NCBI RefSeq assembly: GCF_030824435.1
Contig: NZ_JAVBXS010000051.1
Location: 1-47,960, forward strand
From: Rheinheimera sp.
Lineage (GTDB): Bacteria; Pseudomonadota; Gammaproteobacteria; Enterobacterales; Alteromonadaceae
Length of the DNA stretch: 47,960 bases
Reading direction: 5' to 3'
This document shows positions 8,041 through 16,822 of the stretch, piece by piece. Position numbers and translations under genes: made by a program. Position 1 is the stretch's first letter. Each line of letters begins with the position of its first letter. A model generated the notes under the pieces. That model worked only from the letters and a program-made list of their open reading frames with translations, had not been told where the DNA came from and searched no databases.

Positions 8041-9054
8041 ATGGATATTCGTCATTTAACGTTTCGTTTGCTGCAGGTGTATGTACAAGTGGTGCGGCTG
8101 GGATCGGTTTCGGCGGCAGCCAGAGCCTTACACCTGACTCAGCCAACAGTGTCGTTGCAGCTGAAAAAACTCAGTGAAGAAATTGGCTCGCCGCTTTTTG
8201 AGCAGCGCCAGCAGCAGATGGTACCTACCCATGTGGGTCAGCAGCTGTATCAGGCCGCTTGTGATGTTTTGGGGCGTTTTGATGATTTTTCGCTGACGCT
8301 GACAGAAGCGGAACAAGGTATGTCCGGCCATTTAAGTTTGGGTATTGTGACCACTGCCAGTTATGTGATGCCACACATTCTGGGTGGTTTTTACCGGCAT
8401 TTCCCCAATATTAAAGTCACGCTGAATGTGGGTAACCGCGCTCATATGCTGGCGCGTTTTGAGCAGCAACTGGATGATTTATATCTGTTTAGTCACCCGC
8501 CTATTGGTCATGCAGTGCAGGCAGCCCGTATTCTAAAAAACCCCTTGTGCCTGATTGCACCAGCTTCGCACCCTGTTAGCACCACAAATAACATGCTTAA
8601 TATGGCAACTTTACGCCAGCACAGATTTTTATTACGAGAGCCCGGCTCTGCCACCCGGCTGATGTTCGAATCCTGGCTCAGCAGTCAGGGCATTGAGCTT
8701 AGCGATACCATGCAGATAGAAAACAACGAAGCCATCCGGCTTGGAGTGGCTGCCGGTTTGGGTTTAGCCGTGGTATCGGCCCATAGTTTGCCGCGCCAGC
8801 CTGAAAACGATATCAAAGTGCTGGACGTGGCCGGTTTTCCGCTGGATGGCCACTGGTATCTGGTACGGCGAAAAGACCGGCGTTTACCCCAAACGGCAGA
8901 GCAGTTTGTGCGTTTTATCAGTCAGCATATTCACGATTGTGTAGCGCCGCAGTGGATAGTGCCAGGTATTGAAAATTTAACAACGGCGCTTTCAGCAACG
9001 GCAGTTTCGACAACGGCACTTTCAACATCAAAACAGCCAACAGCATCACAGTGA
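8041..9054 (+). CDS. LysR-family transcriptional regulator, CbbR/CmpR-like
   Basis: The 337-residue DNA-binding protein has an N-terminal winged helix-turn-helix (about 5-65: LLQVYVQVVRLGSVSAAARA then LTQPTVSLQLKKL). An effector-binding domain follows at about 90-300. The helix and LREPGSATRLMFESWLSSQG and NEAIRLGVAAGLGLAVVSAH segments resemble CbbR/CmpR regulators of carbon fixation or inorganic-carbon uptake. The divergent sbtA gene is the obvious target. The last 25 residues are low complexity (Thr, Ala, Ser), made by imperfect tandem repeats. The ligand is unknown. Confidence 0.85.
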   Translation: MDIRHLTFRLLQVYVQVVRLGSVSAAARALHLTQPTVSLQLKKLSEEIGSPLFEQRQQQMVPTHVGQQLYQAACDVLGRFDDFSLTLTEAEQGMSGHLSLGIVTTASYVMPHILGGFYRHFPNIKVTLNVGNRAHMLARFEQQLDDLYLFSHPPIGHAVQAARILKNPLCLIAPASHPVSTTNNMLNMATLRQHRFLLREPGSATRLMFESWLSSQGIELSDTMQIENNEAIRLGVAAGLGLAVVSAHSLPRQPENDIKVLDVAGFPLDGHWYLVRRKDRRLPQTAEQFVRFISQHIHDCVAPQWIVPGIENLTTALSATAVSTTALSTSKQPTASQ

Positions 9055-9235
9055 AACCTACCTTGTTATCAAGTCGCTGCACTTAACCTTTGCACCGGCA
9101 CAACTGCCGCAGCCGCATATTGTTTTAAAGCTGTTTCAGGCACAATAAAGCGCTTTTTTTGATACAGACCCAGTCTTTACCCGGTTTTGTCACAACGCCT
9201 TAATCACCCAAACGATGCAAAAGCAGGAAGGTTTT

Positions 9236-10330
9236 ATGATTGATTTACGCAGCGATACTGTCACCCGCCCAAATGCCCAAATGCGCGAGCTGATGGCCAA
9301 AGCCGAAGTGGGTGATGATGTCTTTGGCGACGATCCGTCGGTCAACCGGCTGCAAGGGTATGCAGCAGAACTGCTTGGTTTTGAAGCGGCCTTGTTTGCG
9401 CCAAGCGGTACTATGACCAACCTGATTGCGCTGATGAGCCATTGCCAGCGTGGTGATGAAGCGATCCTGGGCCAAAACTGGCACACCTACAAATGGGAAG
9501 CTGGTGGTATGGCCGTATTGGGCTCTATTCAGCCGCAACCTTTGCCACATCAGGCTGATGGCTCTATTGCCCTTGCTGATATCGCCGGTGCCATCAAACC
9601 TGATGATCCGCATTTTGCCCGCACCCGACTGATAGTGATAGAAAACACCACAGGTGGTCAGGTATTGCCTGTTGCATATATGCAGCAGGTGCAAAGGCTT
9701 GCGAAACAACATGGCCTGGCCTGTCATATTGACGGTGCCCGCATTTTTAACGCTGCCACTGCCCTGGCGGCACAAGATGGTGCTGATGTTTATCAAAAAG
9801 CACGGGAACTGACCGCAGGTTATGATTCAGTGTCCATTTGTTTATCCAAAGGACTAGGCGCACCTGTTGGCTCTTTGTTATTGGGTTCAACAAGCTTTAT
9901 CCAAAAAGCTATCCGTATCCGCAAAATGCTGGGCGGCGGTATGCGTCAGGCCGGTATTCTGGCTGCTGCCGGTTTATTCGCGCTGGAGCATCAGGTGCGG
10001 CGTCTGGCCGACGATCACCAACATGCTGCTTTGTTGCAACAAGGTCTGATGGCACAGGCAGAAGCTTTTGGGCTTAGTGATGTTTTTCAACCAGCACCAG
10101 TGCAAAGCAATATTCTGTTTTGTGATTTAGCGCCTGAATTTGCGGCTTTTTACCAGCAACAATTACAGCAACAAGGTATTCTGTGCACCGGCGGTCGTTA
10201 TCAGGCCAGCCAGGGCCCAAGGGTGCGGCTGCGTTTTGTCACTCATCTGGATATTAGTGCAGCACAAATCCAGCAAGTGTTGTTGGCAAGTGAAAACGCA
10301 CTTCGGGCCTGGTGTTTAACACAACAATAA
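9236..10330 (+). CDS. ltaE: Low-specificity L-threonine aldolase
   Basis: The enzyme cleaves L-threonine or allo-threonine to glycine and acetaldehyde, using pyridoxal phosphate, in the cytosol. The start at 9236 ([12 protein letters not shown]) has AGGAAGG five bases upstream; an ATG at 9215 is too far. The 364-residue protein shows the fold-type I features [37 protein letters not shown] and the PLP lysine K205 in [13 protein letters not shown]-terminal [12 protein letters not shown] is also typical. It is a single gene with 181 bases to the downstream ABC transporter gene. Confidence 0.92.
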   Translation: MIDLRSDTVTRPNAQMRELMAKAEVGDDVFGDDPSVNRLQGYAAELLGFEAALFAPSGTMTNLIALMSHCQRGDEAILGQNWHTYKWEAGGMAVLGSIQPQPLPHQADGSIALADIAGAIKPDDPHFARTRLIVIENTTGGQVLPVAYMQQVQRLAKQHGLACHIDGARIFNAATALAAQDGADVYQKARELTAGYDSVSICLSKGLGAPVGSLLLGSTSFIQKAIRIRKMLGGGMRQAGILAAAGLFALEHQVRRLADDHQHAALLQQGLMAQAEAFGLSDVFQPAPVQSNILFCDLAPEFAAFYQQQLQQQGILCTGGRYQASQGPRVRLRFVTHLDISAAQIQQVLLASENALRAWCLTQQ

Positions 10331-10511
10331 CGAATGCGGAAACAATCAGTTTCCTCAGTTGCAGCTGTTGCTGCTTTTCGCTTTTGTTAAGCTGTGTTGT
10401 TATTTTTTAGCTGTTCCCACAGGTTTATTCCGCTGTTTTTAACGCTTTGTGATGTAAAGCTTTTTAGTTTCAGAGCTGGTGTTTTAAAAGTATTTTTTAG
10501 TGAAGGTATTT

Positions 10512-12356
10512 ATGCTGCGTTTTTTCGAAAAACTCACCCAACCCTTTCCGGCCGGCGAGCCCAGTCAGCCGCCCCAGGGCTTATGGGCTTTTTGCCGTCA
10601 TTACAGTCAGGGCATGACAGTGCCGCTGCTGGTGATGGCGACCCTCACCGCTTTGTTAGCCATGCTGGAAGTGTCGTTGTTTGGTTTTATGGGGCAGCTG
10701 GTGGACTGGCTGATTGAAAAAGACCCGGCCACTTTATGGCAAAGCGAAAAAGACACCCTTATTCGGATGGGCTTTTTAACTGCTATCGGTATTCCGCTGT
10801 TGGTGTTGTTACATTCGGCCGTTATTCACCAGATGATCCTCGGCAATTTTCCTATGGCCATCCGCTGGCAGGCGCATCGTTATCTGCTGAAACAAAGTGT
10901 TAGTTTTTATCAAAATGACTTTGCCGGCCGTATCGCCACTAAAGTAATGCAAACTGCGTTGGCCGTGCGGGAAACCGCCACCAAATTGCTGGATGTGATG
11001 GTGTATGTGTTGGTGTATTTTGGCTCTATGTTGTATCTGGTGGCCGACGCCGACTTTCGTCTGGTGTCGCCGCTGCTGATATGGCTTTTGTGTTATATAG
11101 GCCTGAATATTTATTTTGTGCCACGGTTAAAAGCTGTGGCCAGCCGTCAGGCCGATGCCCGCTCTGAAATGACCGGCCGTATTGTTGACAGTTATACCAA
11201 TATCAACACCATCAAGTTGTTTTCGCATACCAGCCGCGAAGCAGAATATGCCAAAGACAGCATGTCGCAGTTTTTATTGCCGGTGTATCAACAAATGCGG
11301 CTGGTCACCTGGCTGACTTTTTCAGTACAAACCCTGAACTACCTGCTGGTATTTGCCGTCGGTGCTATGTCTATCTGGTTGTGGACAGAGCAGGCGGTCA
11401 GCATTGGTTCTATCGCTATTGCAGTCAGCCTTTCATTACGTTTAAACGGCATGTCGCAGTGGATCATGTGGGAAGTCAGCAGTTTATTTGAAAATATCGG
11501 CACAGTGGCCGATGGCATGACCACCCTCGCCCAGCCGCAACAAGTGCAGGATATGCCCGCAGCCAAACCACTGCTGGTGAACGGCGGTGCTATTGAGTTT
11601 ACTGATTTAAGCTTTAACTACAGTAAAGTGGTCAAAGACAACCGCGGCCCTGTGCTTGATCATTTAAATCTGCAGATCCAGCCCGGCGAAAAAGTGGGTT
11701 TAGTGGGTCGTTCCGGTGCCGGTAAGTCCACTTTAGTGAACTTACTGCTGCGTTTTTACGATGTGGAACAAGGCAAAATTCTGATTGATGGCCAGGATAT
11801 CAGTCAGGTGCAACAAGAAACCTTGCGCGCGCAAATTGCCATGGTGACGCAGGATACTTCGTTGCTGCACAGGTCGGTGCGGGAAAACATTTTATACGGT
11901 AAACCCACAGCCACTGAAGCTGAACTGATTGCCGCCGTGCGTGCTGCAGAAGCCGATACTTTTATCGACGAGCTGACTGATCCTAAAGGCAATTCTGGTC
12001 TGGATGCTCAGGTGGGCGAACGGGGTGTAAAACTGTCCGGTGGCCAGCGCCAACGTATTGCTATTGCCAGGGTGCTGCTTAAAAACGCACCTATTTTAAT
12101 TTTGGATGAAGCCACCTCAGCACTCGATTCTGAAGTGGAAGCTGCTATTCAGCAAAGTTTAAATACGTTAATGGCAGGTAAAACTGTGATTGCCATCGCC
12201 CACCGGTTGTCGACCATAGCGGCGATGGACAGGCTGATAGTGCTGGATCAAGGCCGCATTGTTGAACAAGGCAGTCATCAGCAGCTGATTGCCCAAGGTG
12301 GCATTTATGCTCAGCTGTGGGCGCATCAAACCGGTGGTTTTATTGGTTTGGATTAA
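10512..12356 (+). CDS. ABC exporter, fused permease and ATPase (MsbA/multidrug type)
   Basis: The 614-residue half-transporter has six membrane segments (about 40-330) and a nucleotide-binding domain (about 360-600). It would work as a homodimer in the inner membrane. Walker A is GRSGAGKST (399-407), the signature LSGGQRQRIAIAR lies near 507, Walker B is ILILDEATSALD and the H-loop is AIAHRLST. The start at 10512 has GAAGG five bases upstream; an in-frame GTG at 10500 lacks this. The EAAT-like and KV insertion (KVVKDNRGPVL) precede Walker A. The substrate, lipid or drug, cannot be told. Confidence 0.88.
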   Translation: MLRFFEKLTQPFPAGEPSQPPQGLWAFCRHYSQGMTVPLLVMATLTALLAMLEVSLFGFMGQLVDWLIEKDPATLWQSEKDTLIRMGFLTAIGIPLLVLLHSAVIHQMILGNFPMAIRWQAHRYLLKQSVSFYQNDFAGRIATKVMQTALAVRETATKLLDVMVYVLVYFGSMLYLVADADFRLVSPLLIWLLCYIGLNIYFVPRLKAVASRQADARSEMTGRIVDSYTNINTIKLFSHTSREAEYAKDSMSQFLLPVYQQMRLVTWLTFSVQTLNYLLVFAVGAMSIWLWTEQAVSIGSIAIAVSLSLRLNGMSQWIMWEVSSLFENIGTVADGMTTLAQPQQVQDMPAAKPLLVNGGAIEFTDLSFNYSKVVKDNRGPVLDHLNLQIQPGEKVGLVGRSGAGKSTLVNLLLRFYDVEQGKILIDGQDISQVQQETLRAQIAMVTQDTSLLHRSVRENILYGKPTATEAELIAAVRAAEADTFIDELTDPKGNSGLDAQVGERGVKLSGGQRQRIAIARVLLKNAPILILDEATSALDSEVEAAIQQSLNTLMAGKTVIAIAHRLSTIAAMDRLIVLDQGRIVEQGSHQQLIAQGGIYAQLWAHQTGGFIGLD

Positions 12357-12387
12357 CCAGTTGTCTTGCTGGCTTTTATCTGGCACA

Positions 12388-12422
12388 CCCGTTGTTTTCG
12401 GCTGTCACTGAACAACAACGGG
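12388..12422. terminator. Hairpin between convergent genes
   Basis: CCCGTTGTT and AACAACGGG form a 9-base stem with a 17-base loop between the ABC exporter and GST stops. No long T-run follows, so it is a weak bidirectional terminator candidate. Confidence 0.35.
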
Positions 12423-12458
12423 CTTTCAGGCTAACTGCTTTGGTTACAGCAACACCTG

Positions 12459-13034
12459 TTAAGACAGACGTGGATCTGTTTCTGCAACACCGGCATGCTG
12501 TGCTGCAGTCACCACAAATTCCAGTAATGCGCTAAAAGGGGTTAAATCCGCAAGTTTGCGAAACGAAGCCCAGTCCAGCAAAGCATACAAACTCATTGCC
12601 AGATAGTTCCAACGGGCAAACTCCCCTGCAGCCGCTTTTTGCTCAAGCACTGCCAACACAGCTTCGGTACGTTCACGTTGCAGATTAAAAAACAGTTTAT
12701 TGTCATTGGTGTCAAAACCACTGCGCTGGCATAACAAAATTTCAACCAGTGAATCATTCACCGCATTGATCAGGGTTAAAGTATTTTCTTCATCCCAGCT
12801 CAGTGGTGAAAAACCGAACTTGGCCGACAGATAACGATAAATCACACCTGAGTCAAAAATAACCTGTTCGCCGTCCATCAACATCGGCACCTTGCGGGCT
12901 GGGTTAAGTTTGATCAGCCTTTCCCGGTCGGCTGATTCAAAAATATTCATGCCGATAAATTCATAAGTTTGCTCTGCCAATAACAGACGTAAACGGCGGA
13001 CAAATGGTGACGATTGTGAACCATATAATTGCAT
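12459..13034 (-). CDS. Glutathione S-transferase family protein
   Basis: The 191-residue protein has a thioredoxin-like N-terminal domain (MQLYGSQSSPFVRRLRLLL; NPARKVPMLMDGEQVIFDSG with the cis-Pro of 'KVPML' and the glutathione-binding Ser of 'FDSG'). An all-helical C-terminal domain follows from about 85. The catalytic position is probably a serine of the SQSSPF segment. Homologues include YibF-like GSTs. The start follows GGGAG. A DUF3300 gene lies upstream, separated by a terminator-like hairpin. Substrate unknown. Confidence 0.82.
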   Translation of the reverse strand: MQLYGSQSSPFVRRLRLLLAEQTYEFIGMNIFESADRERLIKLNPARKVPMLMDGEQVIFDSGVIYRYLSAKFGFSPLSWDEENTLTLINAVNDSLVEILLCQRSGFDTNDNKLFFNLQRERTEAVLAVLEQKAAAGEFARWNYLAMSLYALLDWASFRKLADLTPFSALLEFVVTAAQHAGVAETDPRLS

Positions 13035-13057
13035 GTTGACTCCCTTTTTAATAACAA

Positions 13058-13080
13058 GACGCCCGCAATGCGGGCGTCTG
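13058..13080 (-). terminator. Hairpin between the DUF3300 and GST genes
   Basis: AGACGCCCGC-3-GCGGGCGTCT is a perfect 10-base stem just past the DUF3300 stop. The following minus-strand TTGTTATT is weakly T-rich. The stem is strong, so a terminator is likely. Confidence 0.6.
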
Positions 13081-13091
13081 ACTCATCTTTT

Positions 13092-14990
13092 TTATTCGAT
13101 CTGCCGGTTTGACTCTATCGGCCTTTCCTGCCGCTCAACTGGGGGTTGATACACAGGCTCTGGCTGTTGGTACACAGGTTCTGGCTGTTGGTACACAGGT
13201 TCTGGCTGTTGATACACCGGCTCTGGTTGTTGATACACCGGCTCTGGTTGTTGATACACCGGCTCTGGCTGTTGATACACAGGTTCTGGCTGTTGATACA
13301 CAGGCTCTGGCTGTTGGTACACAGGCTCTGGCTGTTGGTACACAGGTTCTGGCTGTTGGTACACAGGTTCTGGCTGTTGATACACAGGTTCTGGCTGCTT
13401 ATATACGGGCTCAGACTGCCGGAATATTTCATTTCGCCGCTCGCGTTCAAGCTCAGCTGGCACTTCGTTTTGAAGTTCAGGCTGTGTTTCTAAAGACTCG
13501 CGGGGAGTTTCGACCACAGTGCCAAAACCTGAACCTTGTTGCAGCGTCGTGCCTGAGTCGCCGTTGTTGCTGGATTCGGGCATAGGCTCAGGCAATGGCG
13601 CCGGATCCTGTTCAAATTTTGGCATTCTGCCACCACGACCTTCACCTGGTTCTGGTCGCTCGCGGTTCTGGCCGCCTCCGTCGTTTTCTCTTGGCATTGG
13701 TGTCAGCTCCAGCTCTGCCGGATTTTGCACCGTATCGCCTTCCTGTTCAGTGACTTCCATCCTGTTGCCACTTTGCCCGGTGGAACTGTCATTCTGCCGT
13801 TCAATCACTGGCGCTGTCTGACCAGGGACTCTCATCAGGTCGCGATCAGCTGGCACCCGTTCAAAATCATCAGCTACATCAGGTCGCACCTGCTGTTGCG
13901 GATCACCGGATTGTTCTGTGACCGGATATTGCTGTCTGATGTTTTGATCACCAGGCAGCACCACATTCTGTTGTTGCCGTTGTTCGACCGCCCAGCGTCT
14001 TCTTTCGCCAACATCATCCTGACGATAGTCGTTGCCGCTTTGCTCGCGGGTTGGCTGATAACTGGTGTGATAGACCACACCATGACGATGGCGCGGATTA
14101 TGCCGCCAATGACGGCGCTCTTCATGACGGATAATGTCGTCATAACGGTAATAACGGTCGGGTCTGTGGTAATGGTTAATCACCACTATTTCGCGCCTTG
14201 GCCAATAAAAAGTGGAAAAATAAAAACCAGTAGACACCCGGGCACCACTACCCCAGTACACCATGGACGCATGATTGCCATAACCAGGATGGGGCCAGTG
14301 AATAGGTGGGTAATCACGCCACCACCAGTCACCATACACCACACGGGTGTCGTATACAGGTACGTACACAACTTCGCGTTGACGCGGTTCGATAATAATG
14401 ACTTTTTCTTTTTCACGGCGTTGTACTGTGATGTGTTCCTGATCTTTCAGGTTACCTGCCGCATATGCTTTTTCACGCAGTGCCTGCACAGTTGCCATTA
14501 CTTGTTGTTGCTGTACCAAAAAGGCATCACCGAGTTTTTGTGTCCACTCCAGCTCGTTATTCATTTTGGTAAGCAGCGGTGCAAAAGCCACTAAAGCACG
14601 TACGCTTGGGTCCCAGGGCTCGTTCTCAGCAGCTTTAAGCGCTTGTTCCGATGTCATGCCTTTTTGTGCACTCAACCAGCGGGTTGCTTTGACAATTTCG
14701 AGCGGATAAGTAGCAGCTATTAACACGTGCGACAACACTGTGTCCGGATACAGCGCCACAGGGGCCAGCATTTGGTCAAGTTCGGCCTGACTAAAGAGTT
14801 TTTGTCCTGCAACTGCATTTTGTTGACCGGCAGCCGTTGTTGTGGCGTTTTTTGTACTGCCCGCCGACACTGTTTTGGTCTGCCGTTTTTGTGCTGCAGC
14901 ATTGGGCTCGGCAGCGTCAGCAGGAGGCAGTTGCAATGCCAGCGCAAGACTAAGCGTTATAGTTGAAAACCGCAACACTGAGCTTTTCAT
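13092..14990 (-). CDS. Secreted DUF3300 protein with a heptad repeat tail
   Basis: The 632-residue protein has a signal peptide (cleavage near ADA-AEP), a DUF3300 domain at about 65-330 and a long disordered tail. The DUF3300 part includes LDQMLAPVALYPDTVLSHVL, NEPWDPSVRALVAF and REVVYVPVYDTRVVYGDWWW, then a His/Tyr/Arg-rich segment. The last hundred residues are about 12-13 near-identical QPEPVYQ heptads, each 21 bases. The start is the ATG at 14990 behind GCAGGAG; a TTG just before it is less likely. The function of DUF3300 is unknown to me; the Trp/Tyr/His and Pro/Gln/Glu content suggests an envelope or cell-wall surface role. Confidence 0.85.
   Translation of the reverse strand: MKSSVLRFSTITLSLALALQLPPADAAEPNAAAQKRQTKTVSAGSTKNATTTAAGQQNAVAGQKLFSQAELDQMLAPVALYPDTVLSHVLIAATYPLEIVKATRWLSAQKGMTSEQALKAAENEPWDPSVRALVAFAPLLTKMNNELEWTQKLGDAFLVQQQQVMATVQALREKAYAAGNLKDQEHITVQRREKEKVIIIEPRQREVVYVPVYDTRVVYGDWWWRDYPPIHWPHPGYGNHASMVYWGSGARVSTGFYFSTFYWPRREIVVINHYHRPDRYYRYDDIIRHEERRHWRHNPRHRHGVVYHTSYQPTREQSGNDYRQDDVGERRRWAVEQRQQQNVVLPGDQNIRQQYPVTEQSGDPQQQVRPDVADDFERVPADRDLMRVPGQTAPVIERQNDSSTGQSGNRMEVTEQEGDTVQNPAELELTPMPRENDGGGQNRERPEPGEGRGGRMPKFEQDPAPLPEPMPESSNNGDSGTTLQQGSGFGTVVETPRESLETQPELQNEVPAELERERRNEIFRQSEPVYKQPEPVYQQPEPVYQQPEPVYQQPEPVYQQPEPVYQQPEPVYQQPEPVYQQPEPVYQQPEPVYQQPEPVYQQPEPVYQQPEPVYQPPVERQERPIESNRQIE
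13146..13415 (-). repeat. 21-base tandem repeat encoding QPEPVYQ heptads
   Basis: About 13 units, counted by the recurring TACAC/TATAC step. Units differ mainly at synonymous sites (GGTTCTGG, GGCTCTGG, CGGCTCTGG types), and variants run in blocks, as expected from unequal crossing-over or slippage. The 21-base unit keeps the frame when copy number changes. Confidence 0.9.
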
Positions 14991-15119
14991 CAACGAACTC
15001 CTGCTGCCTTGGCAGCTTTCATGCTAAAGATGCCGGTTTGTGTTGATTCAACCAGACCAGCTTTATAGGTGTTATGACACAATGGATCTGAACAGGTTCT
15101 GAATTGAGGTGATAAGCAG

Positions 15120-16001
15120 TTATCTTTTTGCCCATAACTGCACTGGACGAAAACCTGTGACCAGAGCAGTGCCCGTTAACACTGCCAAAGCGCCAAAAGC
15201 TGTATGCCAGCCGACTTGTTCACCCAAAAACAAAGCGCCCCATAACACACCAAAAACAGGTATTAAAAAGGTCACTGTCAGTGTCTGTGTAGCGCCAACT
15301 TCCTGCACCAGCTTAAAATACAATAAATAAGCGACACCGGTACAAACAACCCCCAATGCCAGTACGGCCAATGCAACGGCCGGGCTGATATCGGTTTGTG
15401 GCCCCTGTATAAGCGCTAAAGGCAGCAACATCAATAGCGCCCCCCACATACTGCCATGTGCATTGGCAAAAGGCTCCACAGCTTTGGCCCGGCGGGTGTA
15501 ATGTGTAGCAATGCCATAACAACAAGCCGCACTTGCAGCAGCTGCCACCGCTAATAAAGCGCCAGGTTTTACCAGCACAGGGTCAAACCCAACCAGAATA
15601 GCCACACCGCTGACACCAAGCACAAGGCCAGCCATTACAGACACTGATAACGGCTGACGGAAAAACAATATACCTATCACAGCACCCCAGATAGGTGCAG
15701 TTGCGTTCAGAACCGACAACAACGAAGCGGTTAGCACAGTGGCGCCATAAGCAAACAGTAAAAAAGGTAAAGCGGAGTTAATAAATCCAAGTTTGATGTA
15801 ATGTTGCCAGTTGTCCCGCCAATACAGCTTTTTATGCAGAAAAACCGCGATCAAAGATAAGAACAAAGCCGCAAATAATACCCGACCGCCCATCAGCATG
15901 GCTGGACCAAGAGACGGTACTGCAATACGGATAAATAAAAACGAAGCGCCCCAGATAGCAGCCAGCAACAACAAACGACCAATATTTAACAACGACATCA
16001 T
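15120..16001 (-). CDS. EamA-family drug/metabolite transporter
   Basis: The 293-residue inner-membrane protein has ten hydrophobic segments in two EamA halves. It begins LLLLAAIWGASFLFIRIAVP, a classic RhaT/EamA start, and ends with FLIPVFGVLWGALFLGEQVG. The start at 16001 follows CAGGGA; a second ATG directly follows. It is a different subfamily from the other EamA gene in the window. A small inverted repeat TGCAGT-3-ACTGCA lies upstream at 16063-16077. Substrate unknown; amino-acid or metabolite export is typical for the family. Confidence 0.83.
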   Translation of the reverse strand: MMSLLNIGRLLLLAAIWGASFLFIRIAVPSLGPAMLMGGRVLFAALFLSLIAVFLHKKLYWRDNWQHYIKLGFINSALPFLLFAYGATVLTASLLSVLNATAPIWGAVIGILFFRQPLSVSVMAGLVLGVSGVAILVGFDPVLVKPGALLAVAAAASAACCYGIATHYTRRAKAVEPFANAHGSMWGALLMLLPLALIQGPQTDISPAVALAVLALGVVCTGVAYLLYFKLVQEVGATQTLTVTFLIPVFGVLWGALFLGEQVGWHTAFGALAVLTGTALVTGFRPVQLWAKR

Positions 16002-16096
16002 GTATTTCCCTGATTGCCCTGCCGCCCTTTGTCATTTGGCAGCGGTTGATAACTGTTAAATATGCAGTAAAACTGCAATCTTCTGCAAAAACACGC

Positions 16097-16126
16097 TTGC
16101 ATGACTTCGCAGATTTATTGCATAAT
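16097..16126 (+). promoter_or_regulatory. Promoter of a possible small RNA
   Basis: TTGCAT (16097-16102) and CATAAT (16121-16126) are 18 bases apart and lie on the plus strand, where there is no protein gene. Confidence 0.4.
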
Positions 16127-16132
16127 CACCGC

Positions 16133-16186
16133 GCTTCATTTTTGCTTTATTGCTTCCGCCCATGCATTTTTGCATGGGCTTTTTCA
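16133..16186 (+). ncRNA. Possible orphan small RNA ending in a strong terminator
   Basis: A perfect hairpin, GCCCATGC-6-GCATGGGC (16158-16179), is followed by TTTTTCATTTT on the plus strand. All genes from 15120 to 17890 are on the minus strand, so this terminator has no obvious gene. A promoter-like pair lies 30-60 bases upstream, giving a transcript of about 50-55 bases. No open reading frame of note is inside. On the minus strand the hairpin has no T-run, so it is not a good dcd terminator. Confidence 0.35.
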
Positions 16187-16221
16187 TTTTGGTGGATCTG
16201 TAACTGGCAAGCTGCAAATAT

Positions 16222-16821
16222 TCAGCGCCCTGATACTTTGTCGTCCTGATTAATCCGGCTTGCCACTGCACCTGTTTGTTGCTGATACTTGGCGTCTGTT
16301 CTTTTGTTATAAGGCCTGTCGGCCGCACCTGTCATCAGTTCAAAATTCAGCGCACCAATTTTCATGCCCGGACGCAATGCCAGCGGTAACCGGCCACTGT
16401 TATAAAACTCAAGCACTATATTGCCAGACCAACCCGGGTCAATCCGGTGGGCAGTCACGTGCACCATTAAACCCAAACGCGCAAGACTTGAACGTCCGTC
16501 CAACCAGCCAACAATGTCGGCAGGCAAAGTGACAGACTCAAGGGTGACAGCCAGCGCTAATTCACCCGGGTGCAGATAAAATGCTTCATCGTCTTTGAGC
16601 ACCAGCTCATCACTCATCACTGAATCAAGTGCTTGTTGTACTTCTTCCCTTGGGCCACTTAAATCAATAAAAGGCGCAGCATAAGCGGTAAAGCTTCTGA
16701 ATTTATGGCCAAGGCGGATATCTACACTAACGCCACTGATCATGTCCTGGGAGGGCATAGGGTCAATACAAATTTTGCCGTCTGCCAGATAGCGTTCGAT
16801 GTCGCGGTCACAAAGTCTCAT
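16222..16821 (-). CDS. dcd: dCTP deaminase
   Basis: Dcd deaminates dCTP to dUTP, the main source of dUTP for thymidylate synthesis in gammaproteobacteria. The 199-residue protein is close to E. coli Dcd: [62 protein letters not shown], and the catalytic Glu in [13 protein letters not shown] (E138-equivalent). The start at 16821 is one base after the mrp stop (TAACATG), so the two genes are translationally coupled. The C-terminal tail is slightly longer than in E. coli. Confidence 0.96.
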   Translation of the reverse strand: MRLCDRDIERYLADGKICIDPMPSQDMISGVSVDIRLGHKFRSFTAYAAPFIDLSGPREEVQQALDSVMSDELVLKDDEAFYLHPGELALAVTLESVTLPADIVGWLDGRSSLARLGLMVHVTAHRIDPGWSGNIVLEFYNSGRLPLALRPGMKIGALNFELMTGAADRPYNKRTDAKYQQQTGAVASRINQDDKVSGR

Positions 16822-16822
16822 G

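Noticed and set aside
13109-13585. Long open frames on the plus strand opposite the DUF3300 tail
   Set aside because: They arise because the 21-base repeat lacks stops in every frame. The minus-strand protein has a signal peptide, a known domain and a good ribosome-binding site.
13725-14594. 289-codon plus-strand ORF opposite the DUF3300 gene
   Set aside because: It overlaps a well-supported gene entirely and its protein has no family features.
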